Below, one piece after another: positions 11,320 through 23,526 of a stretch of DNA of 50,691 bases. Under the pieces are notes generated by a model that had not been told where the DNA came from, did not search any database, and was given only the letters and a program-made list of their open reading frames with translations. The stretch comes from Collybia mongolica (Eukaryota > Basidiomycota > Agaricomycetes > Agaricales > Clitocybaceae). The first letter of the stretch is position 1, and each line of letters opens with the position of its first letter. The position numbers were made by a program, and so were the translations under genes. Location: NCBI GenBank assembly GCA_013420905.1, contig JAAXNY010000022.1, positions 1 through 50,691 of the forward strand, given 5' to 3'.

Positions 11320-14300
11320 CTAATCTGCATCTGCTTCCTCCTCTGAGGTTTCAACTCTTCTGCTTTTACTCTTTTTAATGACCTTCCTAGATCTGCTTAC
11401 CCTTTTACTCTCCCTCCTAGGTATGTTTTCTTGGTCATTGGCCTTCTGATTAGTGGTGAAGGATTTGGAAAGAGCATCTTGTAAATTTACAGCAGTTTGA
11501 CCACGGGCTGGTTCAACTCTAATGAATCCAGTTGATTTGGGGGAAGGGCTATCTTGGCCTGAGAATTGTGAACTGTCCTCTGGGTCAGTTGGAGGAGGTG
11601 TTGCAGCCTTGCGTTTTGAAGCACGTCGTAATGGTGAAATTTGAGAAGTTGGGGATTTTTCAGAGTGTGGCATAGAGGATGGTGTAGATGGTGGGATACT
11701 TTTGGAACCTGCATCTGATGAGACTGGTTCACCTTCTGCTGCATCTGAACCTAGATCTACTTCTCCAACTGCATCAAGAGCTGACCCCATATCTGAATTG
11801 GAGTCTACCACTATTGCATTGATCCGGTTTGATTCAGTCACTAGCATGTGCTTGAAGTTGGCATAAGAAAGAAGGTCATGGGGGTCCTGGGGGCTAAGGT
11901 AGCGAATTGCATTCATAAGACGTAAGACAGCATGTCCATCAAACCCACATGATGCAATTGCATCTGAGTTTATCCACTTTGATGTGGGCATGACTTCCTG
12001 GGGCTGTTCTGGAGGAGTAGGACTGGGAAGGGGAATGTGCTGTGGAATAATAACATCTGGAATGGGTGGAACTTGAACATAGTCTGGAATGGTATCTGGA
12101 ATGTCTTCCATATCAATGTCTTCAGCAACTAGAGCTGCCAACCTTGCTTGTGTTTGAGCCTGAAGAGTTTTTTCTTCCTGTTCTAATTTAGCCTGCTTGG
12201 CTTCCAAACTGCTGACCTTCTCTTCCAGTTCCTGTATTTGGTCCTGCTTTTCCCTATCTTCTGCCTCCTGCTGAGTCTTCTGATAATCACCATCCATCTT
12301 CTCCAGTGTAGCAAGTAGGGAAGCCTTTTGAGCCTCATATTCAGTTGCAAATTTTGCCAGCCTGTCTTGGACTGAGTTCTTCTTCTCCCTAGCTTGCTCC
12401 AGGTGGCGTAACTGCTGAGCCTTCAAAGAGTTTGCTTCTTCCACCTGCTGAAGTGCCAAAGCCCTCTCTTCCTCCAATTTCTTCTTCTCTGCTTCCACAC
12501 GTAGTGCCTCTTGAGTTTGTACCTCTTGAAGTGCTTGCTTGCGCTGCTGGCGAACTATTTCAAGGGCTCTCCATTCTGTAGGGCTACGTTCTGGAAGGAT
12601 GGGCATTGGAAGGTACTCTGGGGTAGATGGTAGGCCCTTAAAACATGGAAGAACTTCACCAGACTTGGCACCAAGGAGGCAGTGCAGGTTATACCAGGAG
12701 TCCGACACCTTAAGCAGGTTATTCTGGATGGAAGTTGCAGCCATAAACCAAGTATTTTGTGTATCATTGACTAGTGGTGAAAGGGGAGGTTTGATAAGTT
12801 GAGGTGCAAACAATGCCCTGCAGTCCCTTATAAGGTCAGCCTTGATATTAGGGAGCTCTGCATCAAACTGAAGAACCTTAGGCCTAACATCTATTTCCAA
12901 GGAATTGATACACATACCAGGTCTTTCAGGCCATGCATTTCCAAATGATCAAGGAAAATCCCATCAATGTGATCTTCTGGATGAATAGGACACCTTCCAG
13001 CCCTAGTACCACGACGAAAGGGGTGGCGATACTTTGCACCGCCACAAAATATAAATGCCAACTATTAAAGTAAAAAAAATTACAAGGTTAGACATATCAC
13101 TGACCAGAGTGGGGACTTCAAAGAAACACCTACACTATTCCTGAACACCAATTCTCCCACAACATAGGTCCCAAATGCAGCATTGGCCTTGATTGATTTG
13201 GGAGTAAAATACTAGGACATAAGTTCAGATATTGAATGACCACAAATGTTCTCCAGGCTTACAGCTAGATCCAGACAGTTTTCCTTGACCTGGCCTTCAA
13301 ATGCTTTATTGAACACCTGAACTCCTCTTTCCTCAAAATAGTCAACAAACTCAGAAGTACTAAGATCATGGATGGTTAGATTATGTTGAAGGCGTTTGGC
13401 AGCATTTTGTTTGGTGGTTTTGAGGGAGGGTCTCAACTCCAGTTCAAACTTGCCTTGGAAAAGCCCAAGGCTTGTACAGGCATCTCTGATGCGAGTGAGA
13501 TTCTGAACTATGTGATCCACAATAAGTATAGCAACCTATATATTATATTTTTCATGAGCAGAACATATATCAGGCAAATATCACTTACAGTTTCAGAATT
13601 TATTGATTCCAAATACTTCAAGAAGATCTGAATATTATTTCTCCAGTCCTCAAAGGTTGGAAAAAATGACACCAGTCTGCTGAGTACTTTCACAGTTCCA
13701 GGAAATCGTAAGAGCTTGCCCAGGTCTGATGTGCCAGTCACTCCATGCTCAGCCATCAGGGTGGTGATTCCATCAGCTCGACCTTGCCCAGTATGCCCTT
13801 CATATATGAGAGCAGCATGACAGAAGACATGGCTAGTGAGCTCATCAGAAGATGTTGGACGAGCAACTTCAACACTATTCTGAACCATAATAGTGTTTCG
13901 TATTACAATGGGATGAACAGAGTTGAATTCTATACAAACCAATGTCAAGCATGCTAAGTTTGAAGACAGATAAAAAATACACACCTGATCGATAAACATA
14001 GCATGTCCAGTATTTCAGGTGAGGCTTGTTGTTCTGGCCACACCATATCTGAAGAGCAGCCATTCGATGAGCACCAGAAATACATTGCCCTTGCAGTCCA
14101 GACTCTGAGTGGACTACAATAGGATCCATACTCCTATTGAAATATTGATTCCAGCGGGGATCAGTGCCTACTATTTTTGCATAATGTCTGGGATTGTTGA
14201 TATCAGGGCCATCAAGACCAAACCCTTCCACCAGAGTAAGGACATGCTCCTGGTTCAGGTCCCTTTGCATGGGATGGGAGGTAATGAGATCAATGTGGAC

Positions 14301-14525
14301 CTTTGCTAAACACACCAGCATGTTTGATCTCATATGGTCTGAGAGGTGCCTTGGGTTGGTATCCTCCTTGAGAGAGTCCAAAAGTTTCTCTGGCAAAGGA
14401 GCAAGAGCTGAGACTGTAACTTGACAAAGATCTACACCAGAGTTGCCAGGGGTTGGAGCAGTTGTAGAGGTTGCCTCAGAAGGGGTTGTGGTAGAAGCAA
14501 GATTCTGAGCAATAGAGCTAGACAT
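11320..14525 (-). CDS. Gene A: ParB-like domain, coiled-coil protein, 985 aa
   Basis: Six exons join in phase: 14,525-13,985; 13,929-13,589; 13,535-13,263; 13,211-13,101; 13,061-12,918; 12,867-11,320. Introns are 39-55 nt and the predicted protein has 985 residues. Residues about 86-162 resemble a ParB/sulfiredoxin-like fold: MQRDLNQEHVLTLVE (helix), PIVVHSES (strand) and ISGAHRMAAL, which fits the G-x-H-R-x-x-A signature of ParB N-terminal domains. ParB domains bind or cut nucleic acid, some with CTP. Near residue 380 begins HPFRRGTRAGRCPIHPEDHI. About residues 600-740 form a Glu/Gln/Lys-rich coiled coil. The C-terminus is Ser-rich and basic (SRSRKVIKKSKSRR), a likely nuclear signal. No frame break was found. 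The third-intron donor (GTGATA) and the 39-nt intron are the weakest joins. The upstream region has six copies of an inverted motif also found by gene B. Function unknown. Confidence 0.8.
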
Positions 14526-14632
14526 TGTAGAGCAGCTGAGATGGGTGTTACCAAATAGGAAGGTAGTGGTTGCAGTTTAAGAGGTGTTTTCCCACAATTG
14601 ACAGGAATTGATGCATAATATGATGGAAATCA

Positions 14633-15005
14633 TGTGATGAGTTGGACCAAAAGCCTAACTCATCACCTGACTCAGACATTACTTGATACCTAACAATCAG
14701 GTGATGAGTTAGGACCAAAATCCTAACTCATCACCTGACTCAGACATCACTTGATATCTTGATGAGTTGAGCCAAAAGCCCTACTCATTGCCTGACTCAG
14801 ATATCACTTGATAACTAGCAAACCAAAAGCCTATCTCATCACCTGACTCATATATCACTTGATAACCAGCAATCAGATATCACTTAATAACTAACAACCA
14901 TGTGATGAGTTGGACCAAGAACCTAACTCATCACCTGACTCAGACATTGCTGGATCCACAACAATCATGTGATGAGTTGGACCAAAAGCCTAACTCATCA
15001 CCTGA
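14633..15005. promoter_or_regulatory. Six-copy inverted motif upstream of gene A
   Basis: Units of the form TGATGAGTT-GGACCAAAAGCC-TAACTCATCA recur at about 14,635, 14,703, 14,762 (weaker), 14,820 (right arm only), 14,902 and 14,968, spaced about 60-80 bp. Spacers include TGACTCAGA and TCACTTGATA. They begin about 110 bp before the gene A start codon. Related copies lie directly upstream of gene B. They could be binding sites for a regulator or for an element protein. Confidence 0.75.
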
Positions 15006-15304
15006 CTGAGATATCAATTGATCCACAACAATCAAGGCTATAGTCTAAGGGAGAAATACATATGGTCACAGGTTTTATGGGAAGGCAAAACCTTTTCAGG
15101 GCACCATTTTATCTGCCAATCTATCTATAATAATGTGATTTTATAGAGAAGCAAGTGTAAACTCTGTTTTAGGGGGATAAGGTGAGTTATTGATATAGGT
15201 AGATTGGTGGTACAAAGCTCTGTATAGATCCTGCTCATGGTTCTGGAGTTAGGGTTAGGTCAAGTGGGAGAGGAGAAGTATAGTCCTGCTTGTACCATGG
15301 AAAC

Positions 15305-16775
15305 TCACATAATTTGTGGGTGGTGTGCTCTTCTTAGGAAGGAAGGTTCCTCTATTATAGTACTGTAATTAAGCCCCAACTCTTGGAGTATACTGCGTAG
15401 AACTTGGGAAGATACATGTTGACCATGGGGGGGTATGAGGAGAGGCACCCTCCCCTGGGCACAGTTGTGGGTGGTATACTTTGGTTGGGAGAGAGAGTTT
15501 CTCCTACTATATGACTCTAGTGATGCCCCAACTTTCAAAGTATACCACCCACAACCTGGAAAGATATGTGTTGGCTGGAGGCAGGGGGAGGAGGAGAAGT
15601 ACCCTCCCCTGGGTGCATTTATGGATGGTATACTTGTGTTGGGAGGGAGAGTTCCTTCTACCATAGGACTCTAGTGATGTCCCAACTTTCAAAGTATACC
15701 ACCCAGAACCTGGAAAGATATGTGTTGGCTGGAGGCAGGGGGAGGAGGAGAAGTACCCTCCCCTGTGTGCAATTGTGGGTGGTATAGTTTGGTTGGGAGA
15801 GGGAGTTTCTCCTACTATATGACTCTGGTGATGCCCCAACTCTCAAAGTATACCAACCAGAACCTGGAAAGATATGTGTTGGCTGGAGGCAGGGGGAGGA
15901 GGAGAAGTACCCTCCCCTGGGTGCATTTATGGATGGTATACTTGTGTTGGGAGGGAGAGTTCCTTCTACCATAGGACTCTAGTGATGTCCCAACTTTCAA
16001 AGTATACCACCCAGAACCTGGAAAGATATGTGTTGGCTGGAGGCAGGGGGAGGAGGAGAAGTACCCTCCCCTGGGCACATTTGTGGGTGGTATACTTATG
16101 TTGGGAGAGAAAGCTCCTTCTATTATAGCACTCTTGTGATGTCCCAAGTCTTGGAGTATACCATCCAAAAGCGGAGAGCACCAGAGGCTTGATCATGAGT
16201 AGAGAACCTAACCAAGTCTATTGCAAAGGTGCTGTTCCATAGAGAGGAAGGGGCACCTTATATGTATACAGTACATTGTGGCTATGTCTCAAGTAACTAC
16301 AGAATCTAATATCAGTAACTCTACTGATACAACAGTCCATTGGTGGTATGTCAGTCCAGAGTAAAATACTATGTAGCAAGGGGTTAAGGCAGTGCATGTC
16401 AGGATGGTTGATGAAATAGCAATGCAATGCAAGCTGTGCAATAGCAATCCTGATGGCTAGATGTGGTTGAACAAGCAATCCCCTTACATGCACCAAAGGA
16501 AGGGAACTACCCTTCCCCTAGCCAGTACATATTTTTATGGGTTATGGATGGCATACTCCAAGGCTTGGGGCATGACTAGGGTCCTTTTATCTCCAAACAA
16601 AGTGTACCACCCACAAATGTACTTCCCCTATCCCCCCCTCTAGCCAACACATATCTTTCCAGGTTCTGGATGGTATACTTTGAGAGTTGGGGTATTGCTA
16701 GAGTCCTATGGTAGAAGGTACTCTCCCTCCCAGCACAAGTATACCATCCATAAATGCACCCAGGGGAGGGTACAA
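15305..16775. repeat. Left inverted block of 154-bp minisatellite
   Basis: Four regularly spaced units (GGAAAGATATGTGTTGGC at about 15,558, 15,712, 15,866 and 16,020) are followed by a unique segment at 16,171-16,645 and one reversed unit at 16,648-16,775. The outer end (TGTGCTCTTCTTAGGAAGGA at about 15,320) and the unique segment both occur in reverse complement on the right (28,060 and 25,551-26,013). This block is therefore a shorter inverted copy of the right block. Its inner end stops abruptly at GGGAGGGTAC, followed by unrelated CAA-rich DNA. Long open frames across the units on both strands are repeat by-products. Confidence 0.9.
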
Positions 16776-17445
16776 TGACAATGTTGAAGATAGCAGCAGC
16801 AGCAGCACCAACAATGGTGTGACAACAACAACTACAATGAGGACAAGGTGACCACCACCACCATGAGGATGACGACAACAACAAAGGACAATGACAACAA
16901 CAGGGACAACAACAAGAAAAGTGGCCAGTGCCACCATCACTGAAACCCAGGCCACTGACGATGCCACAGGGGTGGCAGGGGCCCCCACCCATATTAAATT
17001 ATGTATTTAATATTAATATATCATGTTCACTATCAATATATAATATTATCCTATCAATGTATGTAGAACATTAGTAAATAAAATAGTAAGTAAACTCTTA
17101 TATGTAAGTAAGTAATTTATAATAGTAAAAGAAAGTAAGTGAGTCTTTGCAGAGTCCACAAGGACATGTGGGGGACTGTAAAATACAGGAAAATCATCCT
17201 ATATATCCCCTTTTATGGGATGAAATTCACCCCTTTTAATAGATGAAAATCATCCCATATATTTCACCCCTTATGGGATGAAATTTCATCCTATTTTCAT
17301 ACCCCTTAATTTCATCCACTAAACTTAGGAAAAACCCTTTTCATCCATTAAGTGGGGAAAAAACCACCCCCACCAGGTGCACAGTGTCAGTGCTCCCCTT
17401 ATGACTAATATCTATATCACTATTTTTTTGGTCAAAAGCTACTCA
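16776..17445. other. Low-complexity and AT-rich stretch 3' of gene B
   Basis: 16,776-16,930 is rich in CAA/CAG/GACAACAA triplets. 16,990-17,150 is very AT-rich. 17,200-17,370 has repeated words such as TTTTATGGGATGAAAT and TTCATCC. TGTGGGGGACTGTAAAATAC at 17,169 resembles the start of some LTRs, but I found no matching partner or target-site duplication, so I do not call an LTR. Confidence 0.45.
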
Positions 17446-20400
17446 TTACAATCTACCTTGGTCCCTTTCCTTCCAAAACCATCCTACCAACTCTAATCCA
17501 TTGTAAAATCTATTTGTACTCTCTCCCATCCCACACCACTTCTCAAACTCCACCATCTTCATTGTCAATTCAAGTCCCCTGTCCCCAAATTTCTTACATG
17601 CCATGCCCCATGTCTTTCTATCATGTCTTATCACCCATATGATAAGCACCACAAAATCCTCCATTGGACATATCATCTTGTTGCCTTTCTTGAATTCTGG
17701 ATGGCAGCTAGGTGCATGCTCTTTGCTTTGTGGTATTCCACACATGAAGCAATAAGTATACTTCTCAAACTTCATCTCCTTCTTCAGCTTCTGCCATCCT
17801 ATTATATGTGGCACAAACCCATCACTCTGCTCTTTGCAATGTACAAATACCTTGTGGTCATCATTCTTCACAGTATCCTTCTTCTTCCATGCCCAGCACA
17901 CAACACATTTCCCTATCAGCTGTCCACACATCACACTGATCATCCTGGCTGTTTTCTTTTTCTCTAAACACAGCCTTTCTCTGTATGCCACATCCATCTC
18001 CACTGACATTGATCCTGATCCTCCTGATAAACTGTTGCTTGCTCCTGCACTTGGCATCCCTTCTTCAGTAACCTCTGTTATCTGGCTGGATATTCCTGAT
18101 CCTCTTGAGTATGCTTCAAAGTCAATTGACTGAAGTGTTGCATCATCAATGTCCCAACTATACACCTCTTCATCAACTTCCATTTGGTTTTCTTCTCCAA
18201 TACTTCTAAGAATTTGGGTAGCTGCTGGTACTGGTCTTGGGTCACAGATAATCTCTTGGATCTTCTCAAGCAGTGGAGTATTGGGCTCACACCATCCACA
18301 TAGTTCAGATGTCCCCAAGTCATGGCATGACATCTTCACTCCATCCATCACCTCTGATATATCCAATCTGAGACATTGCCTGTTTGCAGATGCCATCCAA
18401 TCATTGGCCTCCTTTAGACATTGATAGTCCTTATCATGTGCTCCAATGGGGTTCAGCCAGTTCAGATTTCTGCTGTTGATTAAGAATGATAATGATGGCT
18501 CTCCATTTCTTCCACACCTTCCAGAACCTTGTACCACATTGATAAGCCCATATGGAAGTTCCACAAATATCACAGCTGCAACCTGAGGATGATCAACACC
18601 ATGTATCAATCCAGTAGTTGCAGCTATCCAGTGATGGTATCCATTATACCAGGACATTTCATTGTGCAGCTTTGTAGACCCAAGTTCAGAGTGTGAGGAT
18701 GTACAGTCAGGGAGCAGCTGCGAGATCTCCCTTGCCATTTGGATTGATCCAGTAAAGATGATACCCCGCTTCTCTCCTGTTACATGGCTTTCAGAAAGCA
18801 GCTTGGCAAGACCAATAGCTAGTAGTTGTGGTGTTGTGTTGGCTGGTTCCACAGTAAGAATATTATACCTGATCTGAGGTTGTGGAGTAGGAGCGCGAAT
18901 AATCCGTGTGGATGGTGGAAGGCTGAGTTCATCAAGTAAAACATTCACTAGGCGTATTGGCAGTGTGGCTGTGAGGTAGATCTTCTGTACTCTGAGTCCA
19001 ACAAGAGTACAAAGCCTGCTGAATTGTGTTCTGAACTCCCCATTTGTGAGAGCTTGGTGGCACTCATCAACCACAATCCTTGTAGCTTTTCCTTCAAGCT
19101 GACTATAGAAACTATCACTCCACTTTTAATGCTTTTAAGCGTTTAAACAATTGTTGATCTTACCTTCTGAATTTTTGAGAAGCTACTGTTTCCAAAGCTA
19201 GGAATAGGATTCTTTCACTTCCATTGGTTTTAGTTTTAGTAGTCCATTGGCAGCTTGGCAACTCAAACTCTTGAGCATGTCTCAGATGGTCATCTAGAAG
19301 AGCCTTGTTGGGAGCAACCACAAAGGTAACCAGTCCTAACTCCTTTAGTGCTGGCACCAACCAAGCTAGACTCTTTCCTCCTCCAGTTGGTAGCACTACA
19401 ACAAAGTTATGCTCATTTGCTAGAGCCATCTCTACCATCTCTTGCTGGGCTGCAGACTTGAACTGGGCATTGGGGTTTTTGAAAAGCCTTTTTACAAGAT
19501 CAAGTGCTGTGTTGGGAGGCCTTGTAGGGGGTAGAGGGATGGGTTCATCCAGATAAAGATCATCAATCAGCTCTTCTGGTTCATCTATTGGTTCTTGTGA
19601 AATCTGAGGAGGAACTGCAGGCTGGTAGGTGGATAAAGGAGGTATGGGAGCTGATGGTGGTGCATTATGTGGAGGTGGAGGTGGCTGATGGTAGGTTTGT
19701 CTGTGTTCATACTCATTCAGGCCAGCAGCTACAGATTGTTGAACCTTCTTCAGCAAACTAGTCTCCAGTTTGGCTATTTCATTGGTAAGTGTTGCAGTTA
19801 TATGTTGGATGATAGCTCCAGCATCTAAGCCTATAGATGGTTGAACTGGTGCTGACTGGGCTGGTGAGTTGAAAGATGACGGGCCCAATCTGTTGATTCT
19901 TCTTCTTTCAGCTAGAGGCAATAGTGGAGGACACCCAGGCCTAACTCCACAAACTTCCCACCAAGCTTCACACATAACTTGGTGTCTGAGCAGGAGCTCA
20001 CTGCTCATTGAGGGAAGATGGTTGACCTCAGGGGAGTATTTGGCCCTAGCTGTAGACATGTTATGACCACGCTGGGCAGCAAGGACATCATCCTCATCCT
20101 CTATAGATAAGAACTCTGAGCCCAGATATGTCCTGACTAGTTCAACAGTAAACTGGCGATAAGCACGTCCACCACAAGCAATACCAGCTGAGACCTCCAG
20201 AAAAGAGCGCAGTGTCTTTCCAAAACCAGTGTCTGTAATTCGCTGGCCCATCTGTACCCACATATACTCTGAGTACAGGTTAGCAGAGGTGTTGCCCCAG
20301 AGAATTTGAGCAAAGTCCTCTTCCATAGGACGTACTAGAAGGAGATACCTTTGAAGAAGCTCTGCTAGTTTTGGTGGACAGGCCACAGGGATAAAAACCT

Positions 20401-23140
20401 CATGTTTGATAAGGTTTTCATATTTGACGCGTCGTGTAACAAGCCAGAGAGTTCCATGGCTGTAGAAAAGAGTCCTTGGCCTAGTAGAGTTTGCAATCTT
20501 GTGTTCCACAAACTCAGCCATCCGTGCATTGCCTCCAGGGACTATATATGCCAGACAAGACAGTTTCTGGTTGATATCTGAGGCCTTTTGCATGACCTTG
20601 AGCATGGCACTTGTATTGAATACAAGCTCTTGATTACGGTCCACTGAGCAGAGCTTGAGAAGAGGGTCTTTGAAGAGAGCCTGGATAAGAGGCCTCTCCT
20701 CTTTGACAAAATGTCCATTCTTCAGCCAAGTATAACCTCTTGTAGTATTTGTCCAATCATCAGGAACATCTGTGGGCACAGATATAGTGCCTTGAGTTGA
20801 CTGTAGTAATGCATCTAGATCACTTTCAATGTCCTGTTGTAAGGACTGGATGGATTGGCGCCACTTGGGAACATGGAGAGTGTGCTCCTGGTAAGAGATT
20901 GAAAGGCCATCTGGACTAACACGTGTTGCTGGTACTGAACCTGTTGCAAATGCCAGGCTAGAAGCAAGCCTTTGATAGTCCTGGATGGTATTGTATGGCG
21001 TCATGAGCCCTAAAGCAATATTTTGCTCTGCTAAAGAAGTTACAGCCCTAACCAAATCATAATTTATCAGCAATAATATAAATATAAGATTGAATCCTAA
21101 CTTACTTGGCTAGATCATTGTTAAATTGACCTTTAATAAGATATCCTTCATATAGTATGACTCCCCTGATGTTGTAGGTGACATGGGCAAATGTCTGAGT
21201 TACATTCTTGGCCTGAGCAAAGTTCCCATCATCTAGCACAAAGACTACTGCAAGGAGACACTCCAGAGGATCTGACCATTTGCTGTACTCATACATATCC
21301 CCAGTATAAGGGGTACAGAGGAGAAGTGCCTTGACAAACTGGTGGAGAGCTAGAAGAGCAAGTGAAGGTTCTCCAGGAAGCAGCTTGAGGAGGTCCACAC
21401 CCAGATTCCTAAGTTTTTCTGTTATAGGGAAAGTATAACCTGTATAGCCATCAGCTAGAGTGGTTAGAAGGGCATGCACAAATTGGTGCAAGGTAGTAGC
21501 ATAATCATGGAGAGTTTGATCATCTAGATGTGCTTTCCAGTGGTCATTCTCTCCCTTTACTCTAAAGGGCTTTATAAATGAATGGTTATTTAAGATATGA
21601 GTGAAAGCTCAAACCTTGGATACTGCATCAATGCACAGCGTACATTCAGTGGAGCATTGAAGTTCTTGGTGCGTATATCCTTGAGATACATCCTAACCAA
21701 GCTCCTCAAGTGGCCAAGAGTACTAGTATCATTGACTCCTGGTAGAGACACTAGATTTCTAAGCTTCTTAACCTTGACCTTGTCTCCAAGGTGATCTGCA
21801 AGGTGTTCATGCCAGCCAGTGACTTGAAGAAGAGGTGGAATGTCTTTGGCATGAGTAGCTTGAGGGATAGCCTGGTCAGCCTTGAATTCAGCAACATTTT
21901 TGGTGAGATAAATGTAAAAGGGATCTGTAGTTGCCAGATTGGTGAGGGAAGGATTGACTGCAAAATACCTTGCAGGTTTCAATTGGAAGGTTTGGATAGG
22001 GGTGGGTCTATATGAGTCCATTGGAGAGTTGTCAGAAACCATGTGATGCTTGGCCCAGTGGTTTTGAAAGGTCTTGTAGCACCTAAAGCATTCTGAGCAA
22101 CCAGAACATGCAAATCCATCTGTAATTATATCCAAGCCTTCTACTGGAGGTCCACCAGCTAGTGGCCTGACCAGCTCATCCAGAGAAATTAAAGGGTATT
22201 TGTCAATGAAATGTTTCAGCTCCTCCAGATCTGCTTTTACTAGATGAATGCTATGTTTGGCTAAATGGGATGGAATAGCTGGAAGGGAATGGGCAGAGAA
22301 GCATACCATGCAATGGAGGGTTTGGTAGTGTTGATGATACCTCAAAGAGAATTTGGAAAGGAGAGGTGTAGCCAGTAGATATGACCTGTGAACATCCAGA
22401 TGGGGGACAAGAGGCTCAAGACCTAGTTCAGGGAGATCCACCTCTATAGAAGAAGATGGAATGACAGGTGAAGCCACCAGAGGTTTTGGAGTAGCAGGCC
22501 TAGGTTCCACAAGTGCAGGAGTACCAGCTGGCCTGGAGTAAGGCTGGTTTCTGACACTAACACTCCTTGTCCTTATAGGGCCTCCATGTTCAGGTGCAGA
22601 AGAAAAGCCCAATCCAAGTCCTGAGGTAGAAGCCTGTGGAGCAAATAGTGGCCCAGAGCCTGCTAATTGAGGAGGTGGTGCCACCACTTCTCCAGCTAGT
22701 GTTTTATGTCTTGGATTACTAACTTCATGGACTGACTTGCAATGATTTTTGAGCTTTCTGATATCCAAGGTTTGATATGTACAGCCTTGAAGGGGACAAT
22801 ACAATTGTCCTGTACTGGATCTATTGAGGTGATAAGGTTGGCCTAATGACATCAGTTAGAATACCATTTAAAAGACTGTAAAATACATAGAGTACCATCC
22901 AGAACAAGCTCATAGGCAGGACTATGAATGAAGCTCATATGAGTAGTCAGACCTTTGGTATTGTCAAGAGAAAGTTTGCAAATAGAACAAGTGGGCCTAT
23001 AAAATGTTTAGCTTGATTGAAAATCAGCTTAAATAGACCTACATGATTGCAATAGAGTGTAGAATCAACTTTAAAGGTTTAGATTTGAAATTGAAGTGAT
23101 GGTAAGAAGCAAGAAGGTTATGTGCTGGCATTGATGACAT
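17446..23140 (-). CDS. Gene B: zinc finger-tyrosine recombinase-RecQ helicase fusion, 1,791 aa
   Basis: Six exons join in phase: 23,140-23,070; 22,996-22,896; 22,842-21,644; 21,569-21,106; 21,047-19,164; 19,102-17,446. Introns are 53-74 nt. Zinc fingers: C27-x2-C30-x12-H43-x4-H48 and C73-x4-C78-x12-H91-x4-H96, then OrsD-like Cys/His segments near 235-254 and 303-324. About residues 720-960 resemble a tyrosine recombinase: R787 (GGNARMAEF), R909 (AYRQFTVELV, Gln where His is usual), H940 (AQRGHN) and Y949 (ARAKYSP). A Pro-rich linker follows. The helicase has Walker A LPTGGGKS (near 1,165), DECH (1,252-1,255), LTATLP (near 1,285) and QGSGRCGRNG (1,431-1,440), as in RecQ. The tail is Cys/His-rich (CVVC, YCFMCG, SCH). 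All catalytic motifs survive with no stop or frameshift, although the surroundings are CpG-poor. Relatives include fungal OrsD/RecQ proteins and telomere-linked helicases. The recombinase call is from motif spacing and needs profile support. Confidence 0.82.
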
Positions 23141-23151
23141 GTTCTTAGGGT

Positions 23152-23240
23152 CATGTGATGAATTGGGCTTTTGGTCTAACTCATCACATGTTCTCCTAGA
23201 TCATATGATGAATAAGGCTTTTGACTTAACTCATATCATG
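23152..23240. promoter_or_regulatory. Inverted motif upstream of gene B
   Basis: CATGTGATGAATTGGGC...CTAACTCATCACATG at about 23,153-23,191, and a weaker copy to 23,240, are the reverse-strand form of the motif repeated upstream of gene A. The first copy starts only about 10 bp before the gene B ATG, so it would lie in the 5' UTR or core promoter. Confidence 0.7.
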
Positions 23241-23526
23241 ATGATAACTCTAGCAACAGCTTCTACCTAGCTCAAATACATATCAACCCTAGCTCAATCA
23301 ATATAGGATGGACTGCTTTTATGTATTATAGAGTAGCCCTAGCTCTACAGTCCTTGGGAAAACCCTAACTATCTAGGATTGTATTGATTTTTGAAGTTGG
23401 GGAGCATCAGCTAAGGTGCTCTATTCTAGGTGCAATTGTGGATGGTATAGTTTGTTTGGGATGGAGGGTTTCCCCTATTATGGCACTGTAATGATGCCGA
23501 AAGCCTTGAAGTATACCATGTAGAAC

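Noticed and set aside
15305..16196. Many 60-120 residue open frames on both strands in the minisatellite arrays (also 23.5-28.5 kb)
   Set aside because: They recur with the 154-bp period, exist on both strands and have no splice or start context. They are by-products of a repeat with few stops.
16218..16496. 92-residue open frame identical at 16.2 and 25.7 kb as a conserved gene
   Set aside because: Identity is explained by the inverted duplication of the whole 460-bp segment, and there is no promoter or family signal.
17169..17450. Possible solo LTR starting TGTGGGGGACTG
   Set aside because: No partner LTR, no convincing target-site duplication and no clear end.
17446..19074. Gene B as an ordinary cellular RecQ repair helicase
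   Set aside because: Cellular RecQ proteins lack the N-terminal zinc fingers and recombinase-like region found here, and the gene lies between inverted repeat arrays.
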